Shown in pieces: positions 47,401 to 55,557 of a DNA stretch of 64,000 nucleotides. The first letter of the stretch is position 1. Each line of letters opens with the position of its first letter. The translations under genes were made by a program, and so were the position numbers. The stretch is from Pegoplata infirma (lineage: Eukaryota > Arthropoda > Insecta > Diptera > Anthomyiidae). The stretch is from assembly GCA_963921195.1 (NCBI GenBank), contig OY992537.1:144284275-144348274 (forward strand). The letters are read 5' to 3'. The notes under the pieces were generated by a model, which was not told the origin of the DNA, made no database searches, and worked only from the letters and a program-made list of their open reading frames with translations.

Positions 47401-48014
47401 TGAAAACAAGATCTGCCCTTAACTGCCGCACGTCTTTAAATGAGATGGCCAAGCAGTTTAACATACGACTCATATGGGTCCCAGGGCACAGAGACATTCC
47501 AGGGAATTGCAAAGCCGATGAGCTTGCAAGACTAGGAACTACCTTACAGGTTCCAACAGAATTGGAATGTGTTGGTATGCCTCTAGAAACTTGCAAGCAA
47601 AACCTACGGCTTTGTTCTGCGACGGAGACTAATCAAAGATGGGCAAATGGATGGACGTGTGAGACAACACGACTGATTTGGCCTTCTCTTAATCAGGGGC
47701 GCACAAGTGAGCTGATATCGCTTCCAAGAGGAGAGATTTCAACGGTGGTTTCTATAATTACCGGACACTGTCTTATAGGGAAGCACGCAGAGCGGTTAAA
47801 TGTGCCGTCGAATGACTTTTGCCGAAGTTGCATGGATGAAGAGGAGTTGGAAACTATCGAACACTTTATTTGCCATTGCCCGGCACTTTCTGGTCAGCGA
47901 CTTGCTTCACTGGGATCTAGGGAGCTGTACGATCTTTCAGATTTGTCGGATGTCAAAATTCAACATCTAAGGAGTTTCATAAGAAGCTCAAACTGGTTTA
48001 ACGACAGGGACTAG
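44421..48014 (+). CDS. LINE ORF2 polyprotein: endonuclease, reverse transcriptase, RNase H
   Basis: The enzyme nicks target DNA and primes reverse transcription of the element RNA on the cut end. The chosen start is ATG 44421 (MLRFLQINLHHCKAA), because that is where the endonuclease fold begins; the frame is open upstream to 44283. This gives 1197 residues. The AP endonuclease (about 1-220) has QEPW, DANAHHSIWG and SDHRYIE. The reverse transcriptase (about 435-715) has FLDIEGAFN, QGGVLSPLLW and the catalytic YADD at 46389-46400. RNase H (about 913-1040) has YTDGS, QAEMLAI, YTDSQAAV and GHRDIPGNCKADELA. A C-terminal CxxC...HxxxC zinc motif lies near 1133-1155. All catalytic residues I can check are present. 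ORF2 overlaps ORF1 by 38 bases in a different frame, so reinitiation or frameshifting is likely. Confidence 0.93.
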   Translation: MLRFLQINLHHCKAASAALLLRLTTGAVDLVFIQEPWVRGGRVCGLKTPGFKLVVAKGEGSPRACILAKNGLNIFFLSTFSDMDVTAASLELHGKSIWLASAYFPNPGSIPPEKVVGLIRESESRGHQLVVCCDANAHHSIWGSTDTNDRGESLLEFLLSTNLYICNKGDEPTFVTSTRQEVLDVTLVSDTLSDRIDDWRVLEEHSFSDHRYIEFLLRERAPVETVSRNLRRTNWVKYRETFSLLLDEVPLSKPHSLAQIDCLVDHITNVCNRCLDASCPSAKPRGKKKPPWWSNELQTSRDSCRKLFNKAKFSRADEDWSAYRLQLKSYKKMIRNAKCDSWKNFCGNIEDVSEASRLRKVLASSPCTLGYLKDPNGVWSSSSGESLDLLLNTHFPGNSMTPFQALERSDAQASEIASEIINMPTLIWAIKSFRPYKSPGPDGIIPAELQQVSDYIAPLLYNLYTACINWSYIPLKWRDTRVVFIPKAGKSSHTAPKDFRPISLSSFLLKTMERMIDSYLRRVIDPRLLSTKQHAYSKGRSTETALHELVGTIERSLSVKEYTMVAFLDIEGAFNNVIPESIILALSGLGIKREIVLMVESLLASRRITSELGASVISRFVNRGTPQGGVLSPLLWNLALNSMLLSLEARGCHVVAYADDVAIAVKGKHLPTLRDILQGSLKDLSKWARDCGLGVNPSKTELVLFTRKNKIPAFNPISLDGTEITFSDGAKYLGVFLDRKLNFRRNIEERVRKATIALYSCKRAIGKRWGFSPQVVHWIYTAVVRPILLYGIIVWWPALETKANCVFITKVQRMASMCITGALRTTPTAALEILLHLIPLDILGRQYAAASAIRLNSTLQWRSSDCGHSAILKKITIPQNVDCAPSLSLFERHFTTMIPSRESWMGDTPGSGATINFYTDGSRLHEQVGFGVYSEELGLSLARRLPDHCSVYQAEMLAIKEVADWLSCNVLSTTAVNIYTDSQAAVKSLDSMFLKTRSALNCRTSLNEMAKQFNIRLIWVPGHRDIPGNCKADELARLGTTLQVPTELECVGMPLETCKQNLRLCSATETNQRWANGWTCETTRLIWPSLNQGRTSELISLPRGEISTVVSIITGHCLIGKHAERLNVPSNDFCRSCMDEEELETIEHFICHCPALSGQRLASLGSRELYDLSDLSDVKIQHLRSFIRSSNWFNDRD

Positions 48015-48164
48015 TAGGGAAACCTATTACGATCCCGTGGTATCACAATGGACCTCAGAGTCTACGTGTGTTGACGTAAAACGTCAGCAGCCACTTACAA
48101 CCTAACCTAACCTAACCCGAATTTTCATATGAGAACCCCTGCATATTTTTGGTGTAGCACAGTG

Positions 48165-49650
48165 TTTCTTACGTGTTTCACTGTACAACACGATTTTGCA
48201 CCCATGATCGGGACCAAAAAATTCTGAAAATAGAGGTAAAAAAAAGATACCCGTGTCTTCCAGTTTTTCTAGATCAATTCGTTTTCGCGTTTTATTAGCA
48301 AATCAATATTTTGTATATATATGAGTTTTAATTGCTTGGGGAAGTAAGGATTACGCGAGCAACAGTTAATCGTGATGGCTTAAATTAAGCTGAAATACTT
48401 GCAAATACTATCAGATAAAATATGCAAAACATGAGGAAAATCGGTCCACGAGTTTAAGAGTTATGAAAAAATTTCTCAAATTTGGCTGTTTTTTCACATG
48501 TTTTTATACTTTCTTTTAAATGATAGAGGGTTTAAAATACGCTAACTTTTGAAAGACAATTTGGATGCTTCTAAAGTTTGGCATATATATTTGTTATTTC
48601 CCTGGTAAGGTTGGTATTGAATTTCGAGAAAATCGATCCAGTGTTTCAGAAGTTATGATCAAAACCGTGAATTTCGAACAGGTTTCATCTTGAATTCCCT
48701 CCTTCAAAAAAAACTTTAAATGCTCTTCAAAAAATATTGGTAAAAAAAATTTTACACTCAAAAGTTTTTGGCCATCCAAATTGTCTATGAAAACTTTCTC
48801 AGAGTAGCCACAATTTTCTTTAGAATTTCCACTAACAAACAACCAGAAAATTTAAAAACGACTTATTGTTAGCCGAATCCATTCATACCCTCCATTAGCC
48901 CCTTTTAAGTGATAGTAATTTTTCTAATGTGAAAACAAAATTGTTAAAAATTTTGATTCGACATTTTTTAATTTGGATTTAAAAACTCTTTTTTATAATT
49001 TTTGTAAAAAAAAATTTTGAATGTAATATTTTTTTTAGTGTAAATTTTTTTTGAGTGTAAAATTTTTTTAACTGTAAATTTTTTTTTTTCGATTGTAAAT
49101 ATTTTTTTTAGCGATAAAATTACTTTCTAAAGTATATTTGTGGCAAACCAATATTTAAAAGACCAATTAGGGGTTTTTTTTGAACAAGGGAATTCAAGGT
49201 GAAATTAATCCGAAATTCGCTGTTTTGATCATAACTTCTGAAACCCTGAATCGATTTGTCTTTCAAAAGTTAGAGTATTTTGAACCCTATATCACTAAAT
49301 AGAAAGTATAAAAACATATAAAAAAACATCCAAATTTGAGAAATTTCTTCATAACTTTTAATTCCGTGTACCGATCTTCCTCATGTTTTGCACATTTTAT
49401 CTAAATCTATTTACAAGCATTTCAGCAAAATTTATGCTATCACGATTACCTCTTGCGGGTGTAATCCTCACTTTCCCAAGTGATTGAAATCCGAATATAT
49501 ACAAAATAATAATTTGCTTATAAAACGCGAAAACGAATTGATCTAGAAAAACTGGGAAACACGGGTATCTTTATTTTAGCTCTACTTTCAGAATTTTTTG
49601 GTCCCGATCATGGGTGCAACCAAAAGTTGAATTTTGTCGTACAGTGTTTA
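48165..49650. repeat. Palindrome with about 450-bp arms
   Basis: Bases 48185-48700 are mirrored by 49170-49640. Landmarks include GCACCCATGATCGGGACC at left with its inverse at right, and ACGCGAAAACGAATTGATCT near 49520 with its inverse near 48280. The central 48900-49150 is AT-rich with AAATTTTTTTTGAGTGTAAA words. The arms resemble the fly repeats that carry ATCGATCCAGTGTTTCAGAA text. No gene is present. Confidence 0.75.
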
Positions 49651-50167
49651 TAATAAAATTTTTAAATGTACATACAATCCGTGGTTTTATATTCAATTTA
49701 AATTTTAAATTAATATTATTCGGTTAATCGAATAATTCAAATTTAACCGATTATTAACCGATTAAATCTCAACCCCGATTAATTATTTGCTCGATTAACC
49801 GATTAAACAAGAACCTCGATTAATTGAATACCCTGGAAGCTACACTGAAAGAATTATTGTTCATTATATCTATGAACAAATTTCATAAAACCAAATTCAT
49901 AGAATCTATGAAACAATTTATTGGCTGAATGAATATTCATTAGTATTCTGAAATATTTCATAGAATTTTATTCATAGATTTTATTAAATTCATAGAAAAA
50001 ATTCATAGAATTAATGAATGTCATTCATAGAAGAAAATGCCATCAATAGCCATTTAATTTTTTAAATAATTAAAATAATGTTACAATAATTAAAACAGTT
50101 GAATAAATTTATTTAAAAAATAAAAAAAAAAAAATAAAAAAACATTAAAAAAAAAAAATTCATTGCT

Positions 50168-50238
50168 GCCCTGACCGGGGCTCGAACCCAAGACCTACCG
50201 GCTGAAGTGGTAATTGTCGACGCCTTAGCTATCAGCGC
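50168..50238 (-). tRNA. tRNA-like segment (possible pseudogene), anticodon position TCA
   Basis: Read on the minus strand, 71 nt can be drawn as a near cloverleaf. The acceptor GCGCTGA pairs with TCAGGGC (6 of 7), the anticodon arm is TACCA-CTTCAGC-CGGTA (4 of 5) and the T-arm is TTGGG-TTCGAGC-CCCGG. TAGCTAAGG serves as an A-box remnant, and the B box is intact. The D-arm is poor. The anticodon would be TCA, not a normal sense anticodon, so this is best seen as a tRNA-derived promoter piece in the foldback, not a working tRNA. Confidence 0.5.
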
Positions 50239-50430
50239 CACCAAAGAAGAAAAATCTCGCCAACTAACGCTTGGTTTTATAACGCTTCATTTTTGTAAAT
50301 ACACAAAATATTTGTTTTCTACAAACACACACACAGCTTTTGGCAGAGCATTGTGACAGAGCAAAGACACAAACTCAATATGTTAGCAGAATATTATTCA
50401 AAATGGATTTTAAGTGTTGTTACTTGTTTA

Positions 50431-50503
50431 TATAATTTAGCTAAGTGGCTAGAGACTAAGCTCCACGAACAAGAGGTTCTATATTCGAATCTCGGTGGGG
50501 ATA
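50431..50503 (+). tRNA. tRNA-like segment in the opposite arm (degenerate)
   Basis: An A-box-like TTAGCTAAGTGGCTAGAG and a B-box-like GGTTCTATATTCGAATCTC are spaced as in a tRNA. Stems pair poorly and no anticodon can be assigned. It occupies the position in the right arm corresponding to 50168-50238 in the left arm, but has a different sequence. Confidence 0.4.
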
Positions 50504-51022
50504 AGTTAAAAAAATATAAATTTTTAAAAATAGAAAATTGTAAATAAATAAAATAATAAAAATATAAATAAAATAAAAAAAAAAATAAAATTGAAATAAT
50601 AAAATAAATAAAAATAGAATTGAATAATAATTTTCTTTTTTTCATAGCCTATGAACTTTTTCATAGGTTTCTGGTTTCTATGAATTTGTTTCATAGATTC
50701 TATGAAGGGCATCATTGGCTCACTTCTAATGATTTTTTTCATAGAATCAATGTACGTTTTCATAGTCGTAATGAACAAAATTCCTTCAGTGTACATTATT
50801 TTTAACAAGGTCAAACATTAAATTAAAACAAAAAATATTTGTTTAAAAATTAGTCAAATGCATCATAATCAGTCAAAAACTCTATTTTGATTTTTTTGTT
50901 GTTACGTCGTTTTGCATTTTTGGTGACGATATGTGTTCACATATTATTTTTCATATATGATCACATATGAAACATGCATGCGCATTAGAGTGTCCCTTAT
51001 TTTGGAAATGTTGAGACGGTAC

Positions 51023-51371
51023 CATAGAAAAAAATAGAAGTGTAACAGAGTCGTATTTCGCTTGAATAAGTATTAGTGACAGCACATTATGTAACTTTTG
51101 ACGTTTAATAAAAACAATGCAACAACAAAGCAAAGACCAAAAGAGAAAAAAAAGTTTTTAAACTATCAATAGTGCGTATTATCTTTAAAAAAACGTTGAA
51201 TAACGCAAAATATATAATAAACTTAATTAAATGAAAGACAAATTCCATTTTTATAAACAAAGAATCTAATTTAATATTAAATACGTGTGAGATGAAGAAG
51301 AACAAGCATTTTGCCACCATATTGGAAAATACATCAAATACAACACTGCGTACCTTCTAATCTTTTCTATG
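51023..51371. mobile_element. 349-bp nested MITE with perfect 8-bp target
   Basis: CATAGAAAA at left and TTTTCTATG at right are inverted. GACGGTAC flanks both ends (51015-51022, 51372-51379). The other arm of the host lacks this segment, so the boundary is confirmed by comparison. Confidence 0.8.
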
Positions 51372-51734
51372 GACGGTACCCGCTAATTTTTTTTTCATTT
51401 GACTTAAAAATAACTCAGGAAAAATTGTACGCCCCTAGGACCTCGTCTTCCCTACGCGGGGCCTTAAAAATAATTTTTCCATACAATCCATTTTTTTTTT
51501 TTGATTTTTAATTTTTTTGTTATTAATTATTATATTACTTGGTTTGCTTATTCACGACAAAAAAAAAGATTTTGGTGGGATAAGGCATTCAGGTCTAAAT
51601 AATTTTTCGCAAAAAAAAAATTACAGCCATTGGGGTCCTACGGTAAAAAATTTTTAAAAATATTTTTTTTTAGTTTTGACAAGCAACGGTTTTAGTTGTT
51701 ATGTTGTTTTTAATTATATATATTCAAAAAAAAA

Positions 51735-52715
51735 ACAAGTAGAAAAGTTAAATTCGACTTTGCCGAATCTATGAATACCCTCCACAATGCATTTTTATAA
51801 AGGGTAGTACATTTTTGAACGTGAAAAAATTAATAATTTTGATTAGAAATATTTTATTTTGAGTAAAAAACTCTTTTTTTGTCATTTTTTTAAAAAGAAA
51901 AGTTACTATTTTTTTTTTTTTTGAGTGTAAAATTTTTTTTCGAGTGCAATGTTTTTTTTACTGTAAAAATATTTCTTAGTGAATGCACGTACGTATGTAC
52001 ACAAAATATTGTCATTTTTGTAAAAAAAAACTGAATTTTTTTTGTGTAAAATTTTTTTTGAGTGTAAAATTTTTTTCGAGTGTAATTTTTAAGTTACCAA
52101 TGCTTTTAAAACTAAACAAGTTTAAAAAGCATTGCTTTAAAATTAAATAAGTTTGAAAAGCATTGTTTAGTTACCACCAATGCTTTTAAAACTTGGTAAA
52201 ACACGTGGCATTTTAGATGAAACTAATGTGAAATTCAGGGTTTTGCTTGTAACTTTTGAACCACTGGACCGATTGAACTGAAATTTAATTCCAAACAGAC
52301 CCTAGGAACGACAAAAATACCTGCCAAGCTTCAGTTGTCTCATTATAGTCTTTCGAAAGTTATCGTGTTTTTTATCTCGTAAATTCGCGAAACACCCTTG
52401 CCGAAATTTAGTCTTTTGCTCATTACTTTTGAACCACTGGACCGATTTGGCTGGATTGCAATACCAACCTGACCAGGTAAATGACAAACATATATGCCAA
52501 ACTTCAGTAGTCTCTGTAAAGTCTTTCAAAAGTTAGCGTGTTTTCTACGGACAGACAGACAGACGGACGGACGGACGGACATCGCTAGATCGACTTAAAA
52601 TCGATCGAGGATCATAAATATATACACTTTATGGGGTCCTAGACCAATATTTCGAGGTGTTACAAACGGAATGACAAACTTATATATACCCTCTATCACT
52701 AGAGTGGAGGGTATA
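51735..52715 (+). mobile_element. Helentron/DINE-like repeat, copy 2
   Basis: It begins CAAGTAGAAAAGTTAAATTC with the hairpin TTCGACTTTGCCGAA and ends with the stem GAGTGGAGGGTATA. It includes a GACGGACG microsatellite at 52548-52582 and the text CATCGCTAGATCGACTTAAA seen in the other copies. Internal AACTTTTGAACCACTGGACC blocks are duplicated (52250, 52425). It interrupts the left arm of 50986-53373, whose sequence is partly duplicated after it. Confidence 0.6.
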
Positions 52716-53418
52716 AAAATATTTTTCATATCTGTGACATCTTTATCTTTTCGAAAAAAAAAATTTGAGCCGCAGGGGTCCTACGGTAAAAATTTTTTAA
52801 AAAATATTTTTTTTTAAATTTGACAAGCAACGGTATTAGTTGTTATGGTGTTTTTAATGATATATATTCAAAAAAAAAATATTCATATTTTTGACTTTTT
52901 TATCGTGTATGGAGAAAAATAAACAATGCATTTTTTACCTTTTTTAGAACACGATAAAGATGTTACAGATACAAAAAATATTTTTTTATGAATATATATC
53001 ACTTAAAGCAACATTGCAACTAAAATCGTTCATTGTCAAAACTAAAAAAAAATATTTTTTAAAAATTTTTTACCTTAGGACCCCTGCGGCTCAAAATTTT
53101 TTTTTCGAAAAATTTTTTAGAGCTGAAAGGGTTATCCCACCAAAATTTTTTGTCGTGAATAAGCTATTCAAGTAATTTAATAATTAATAACAAAAAAATT
53201 AAAAATAAAAAAAAAAATTTTTTGGTTTGTATGGAAAAATGATTTTTAAGGCCCCGCTCTTTAAGACACCGTCGCGTAGGGAAGGAGTAAAATTTTTCCG
53301 CAGTTATTTTTAAGTTAAAAGGAAAAAAATTAGCGGGTACCGTCTCAACATTTCCAAAATAAGGGACACTCTAATGTGCATATATGAACATTTTTCACCG
53401 TGATAATATGATTATAAC

Positions 53419-54205
53419 CAGAGACCATAACTGTTATGAGATTTATTGGAAAAAGTCAAACTTAACTGTTAAAAATATTTTTTCAAATAAAAATTAAAAA
53501 TAACAGTTTCAAATGATTTATATTAATATCTGTTCAAAATAACAGGAATAAAAAACTTTTATTTTTTATAACTGCTATCAAAAACTCTTTGAACCTTAAA
53601 AAACTTGAGTTATCTCTATCTAGCTAGTACTTCAATCATTGATTTAAAGATATAAATGTTTTTTTTTAAATAACTGTTAAAACACCCAGGCAGAAAAATA
53701 CAAACGGGAGAGCGCTGGCAAAGTACCTTTTATGGTCGCTTGTGTGCTGGGAAAGCACCACAGTTTAGTACTCTCCCAGCGTCCAAAATGATAACTACGG
53801 TAAACGGTATGCCGTTGCTATTTTAAAGCGCTTTAAAAGCGCTTTTAAATAGAAAAACATTGGCAAAGTGCTTGGAAAGCACTTTTTCGAATTCATACTA
53901 CCTTCTACACAAAAAATAAAGTGCTTTGCTGAGACTTTTTCTTTGGAACGGTTGGCAGTTTCTGTCTGGGCAGTTATTTACTCCAATTAATATAAAATAA
54001 AAATTATTTTAAATTGTTTGAGCAAAAAGTTTTTAATAACTGTTATTTTATACTTTTATGATAAAAATCAAAAAATAAAAGTTATTGCAAATTTAAACAC
54101 GGGACATCTCTCTCCTTTCATATATAAAATACTAAGTTTGGACAACATTCGTTTAATAATTTTTTTAAAACAAAAATATACATATTACTGTTACATTGGT
54201 CTCTG
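53419..54205. mobile_element. hAT-like element, perfect 8-bp target
   Basis: CAGAGACCA at left and TTGGTCTCTG at right are inverted. ATTATAAC flanks both (53411-53418, 54206-54213). The AT-rich body has repeated AACTGTTA words and hosts the CCCAGGCAGAAA element 53688-53969. Confidence 0.82.
53688..53969. mobile_element. CCCAGnCAGAAA element, copy 2
   Basis: CCCAGGCAGAAAAATACAA at left and TTTCTGTCTGGG at right match the ends of 17254-18535. The interior has GCGCTTTAAAAGCGCTTTTA. The flanking dinucleotide is CA on both sides rather than TA. Confidence 0.68.
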
Positions 54206-54364
54206 ATTATAACAATCATTAGATAATCACAACCAAATGAAAATTGAATTTTGCAAACATTGTCAGGTTTATTCATCAGTTAAGTGTTTTGCCAGCATGC
54301 AGTTAGTCGCAAAGACGCCACTTACAATTAGTTCTTTAAAAAGTTTAAGACAATTTAAGTTAAA

Positions 54365-54986
54365 CAAGTAAAAAAGTTAAATTCGGCCTTGCCGAATGTA
54401 GTGATACCCTCCACAATTTCAAAAAGATTATTGCAAAAAACTTTATTTAAAAGGAAATTACTTTTGAAAAAAAAATTTTTTTGAAAAAAAATTTCCGCAA
54501 AAAAATTTTGGTAAAAAAAAAACCGCGATTTTTTTCTTTTTTTGTCAAACAATATGTTCGTACTTGTTTAAATACCATTTGGTGTTCAATTATGTTCACA
54601 TATGTCAACCAGAAGCCGAATTAAAGCATTTTGTATTTTTAGGTTATGTTGAATGTACTGAAATTTTTAAGGTGTGCTTACATTTTTGTTCATAACTTTT
54701 GAACCGCTGAACCGATATCGCTCAAATGCAATACCAAACTTCTCGGAAGAACTTCCAATAAATACGTTAAGTTTCAGTCATCTCTGTGCAATATTTTGTC
54801 CGTGACAGCATTTTACACAGACAGGCAGACAGACGGACAGACGGACATCGCTAGAATGTCTTAAAATCGATCGGGCATCATGAATATATATGCTTTATGG
54901 GGTCCCAGATCGATATTTCGATGAGTTACAAACGGAATGAACAACTTATATATACCCTCTATCACTAACAATAAGTGGAAGGTATA
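54365..54986 (+). mobile_element. Helentron/DINE-like repeat, copy 3
   Basis: It runs from CAAGTAAAAAAGTTAAATTC with the hairpin ATTCGGCCTTGCCGAAT to AAGTGGAAGGTATA. It includes a GACGGACA microsatellite and ATCGCTAGAATGTCTTAAAA. It is closely similar to copy 1 in inverse. It lies 286 bp upstream of exon 2. Confidence 0.62.
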
Positions 54987-55272
54987 AAACTGATCAACGC
55001 AGGTGGAAGTGAAATACAAAAATCTACTTAAGGTTCCTACAGACAAATATAAACCGTAACAGTATTACATTAATTGGACAACCTTGTTACATTTTTTTTA
55101 AGTGAAGAATCCCTGATATTCAAAAAAAAAAACCTTCTGGTAGCCGCACTTTTAGGTTAAAGATTTTTCCCAGGAATTGTGTTTGAAAAAAAAAAATCGA
55201 AAATCGATCCGGCCTAAAGTATATTTCTTTTTATTAATAATGCACACTATTATATTATACTTTTTCTTTCAG

Positions 55273-55377
55273 CCATTCCATAGAGGAAGTTATTTAACCG
55301 ATTTTATATGCCAACAATTGAAAATAAAAGAGAAAGACTACTTCGGACTACGATATGTGGATATGTCAAAGCAACGA
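55273..55377 (+). CDS. FERM-domain protein, exon 2
   Basis: Thirty-five codons lie between a strong acceptor (TTTTTCTTTCAG, ending 55272) and a donor GTATGT at 55378, phase 0 on both sides. The encoded peptide contains LKIKEKDYFGLRYVD and ends SKQR. This is the highly conserved middle of the FERM F1 lobe, where family members have a DYFGL or DYFGI core followed by a Trp-Leu motif. That HWL-type continuation is expected to open exon 3, which I did not find before base 64000. Joined to 2616-2705 it gives 65 uninterrupted residues of FERM sequence. The coding sequence shows no stop or frameshift although it is surrounded by transposons, consistent with purifying selection on a live gene. Subfamily (FRMD3/5-like) is inferred. 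Confidence 0.85.
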
Positions 55378-55557
55378 GTATGTTAAATTTTATTAATTTT
55401 ATTTTTAAATTAAATGGTTAAAAACACATTTAGTACACTCATAGAAATATCCTAGTAGAAAAATTAGTAAACCCATTGTAGATCAAGTTTTTCAGAATAA
55501 TGCCATATTCAACAAAAATTAATGTTGATATCGCTGAATAATCAGTATAGTTTTCAA

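Larger units (their letters stand above)
42928..48113 (+). mobile_element. Apparently complete LINE (LOA-like) with two long ORFs
   Basis: The element starts at about 42928 (TTCGTTCAACTGTTGAC). It has a 127-bp 5' UTR, ORF1 (43055-44458), ORF2 (44421-48014), and a roughly 100-bp 3' UTR, ending in three CCTAA units rather than poly(A). AACCCGA (42921-42927 and 48114-48120) is the target duplication; the uninterrupted inverse arm at 40175-40190 shows the empty site. The endonuclease-RT-RNase H order with a DUF4780-like ORF1 suggests the LOA clade (Lian, Bilbo, LOA relatives). No stop or frameshift is visible. A 5'-truncated near-identical copy lies at 20433-23044. Confidence 0.9.
40105..48180. 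repeat. Large inverted repeat, about 750-bp arms, split by the LINE
   Basis: Bases 40110-40850 are mirrored by 42280-42927 and then, after the LINE, by 48114-48180. Landmarks include TGAGTATATCAGTACTCTAT and ATCAAGAATTGGCTGAGCTA, inverted across the centre. The centre (40900-42280) has a further inverted pair around TTTGTCTATCCACACAAA and the MITE-like unit 41690-42156. Confidence 0.8.
39065..49835. mobile_element. 10.8-kb element with perfect 8-bp target, host of palindromes and an intact LINE
   Basis: The left end TAGGGTATTCAATCGATTAA and right end TTAATTGAATACCCTG are inverted. Both subterminal regions are dense in CGATTAACCGATTAA words. GAAGCTAC flanks both ends (39057-39064, 49836-49843). 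Removing the LINE leaves 5.6 kb, most of it two large foldbacks (about 40150-48180 and 48165-49650). No transposase was recognised. The right target copy overlaps the first base of the foldback 49843-50791, so this insertion is younger than that element. Confidence 0.8.
49843..50791. mobile_element. TA-target foldback with two outward tRNA-like segments
   Basis: CACTGAAAGAATTATTGTTC at left is inverted at right with few changes (GAACAAAATTCCTTCAGTG). TA lies at 49841-49842 and 50792-50793. Both arms are filled with TTCATAGAATTCATAG-like words. Each arm also carries a tRNA-like segment (50168-50238 on minus, 50431-50503 on plus), so the two point away from the centre. The family resembles 55721-56737. 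Confidence 0.8.
50986..53373. mobile_element. Long-TIR element with 8-bp target
   Basis: The first 38 bases, starting TAGAGTGTCCCTTATTTTGG, are exactly inverted at the right end. ATGCGCAT (50978-50985) and ATGTGCAT (53374-53381) match at 7 of 8. Pairing resumes inside after a nested insertion at 51023-51371 and continues for several hundred bases (GGGTCCTACGGTAAAAA, CAAGCAACGG and CCCACCAAAATTTT landmarks). Also nested is a Helentron-like repeat (51735-52715). No transposase is present. Confidence 0.82.
2706..55272 (+). other. Intron 1 of the FERM gene, 52,567 bp, built of nested mobile elements
   Basis: The donor GTAAGAT at 2706 and the acceptor TTTCTTTCAG at 55263-55272 frame this intron; both neighbouring exons are in phase 0. 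Nearly everything inside can be assigned to transposons listed below. I saw no further exon-like conserved coding segment inside, though a short alternative exon could be missed by eye. Intron 2 begins at 55378 and is also filled with mobile DNA to the window end. Confidence 0.8.

Noticed and set aside
45407..47596. Open frames on the minus strand opposite LINE ORF2 (for example 46911-47369)
   Set aside because: They are antisense shadows of a strongly coding frame, and the same shadows occur opposite the truncated copy.
48101..48115. Interstitial telomeric (CCTAA)n array
   Set aside because: Only three units, exactly at a LINE 3' end and shared with the truncated copy; it is the element tail.
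55031..55060. Third copy of the palindromic MITE (TTAAGGTTCCTACAGAC)
   Set aside because: Only about 17 bases match one end and no second end follows.
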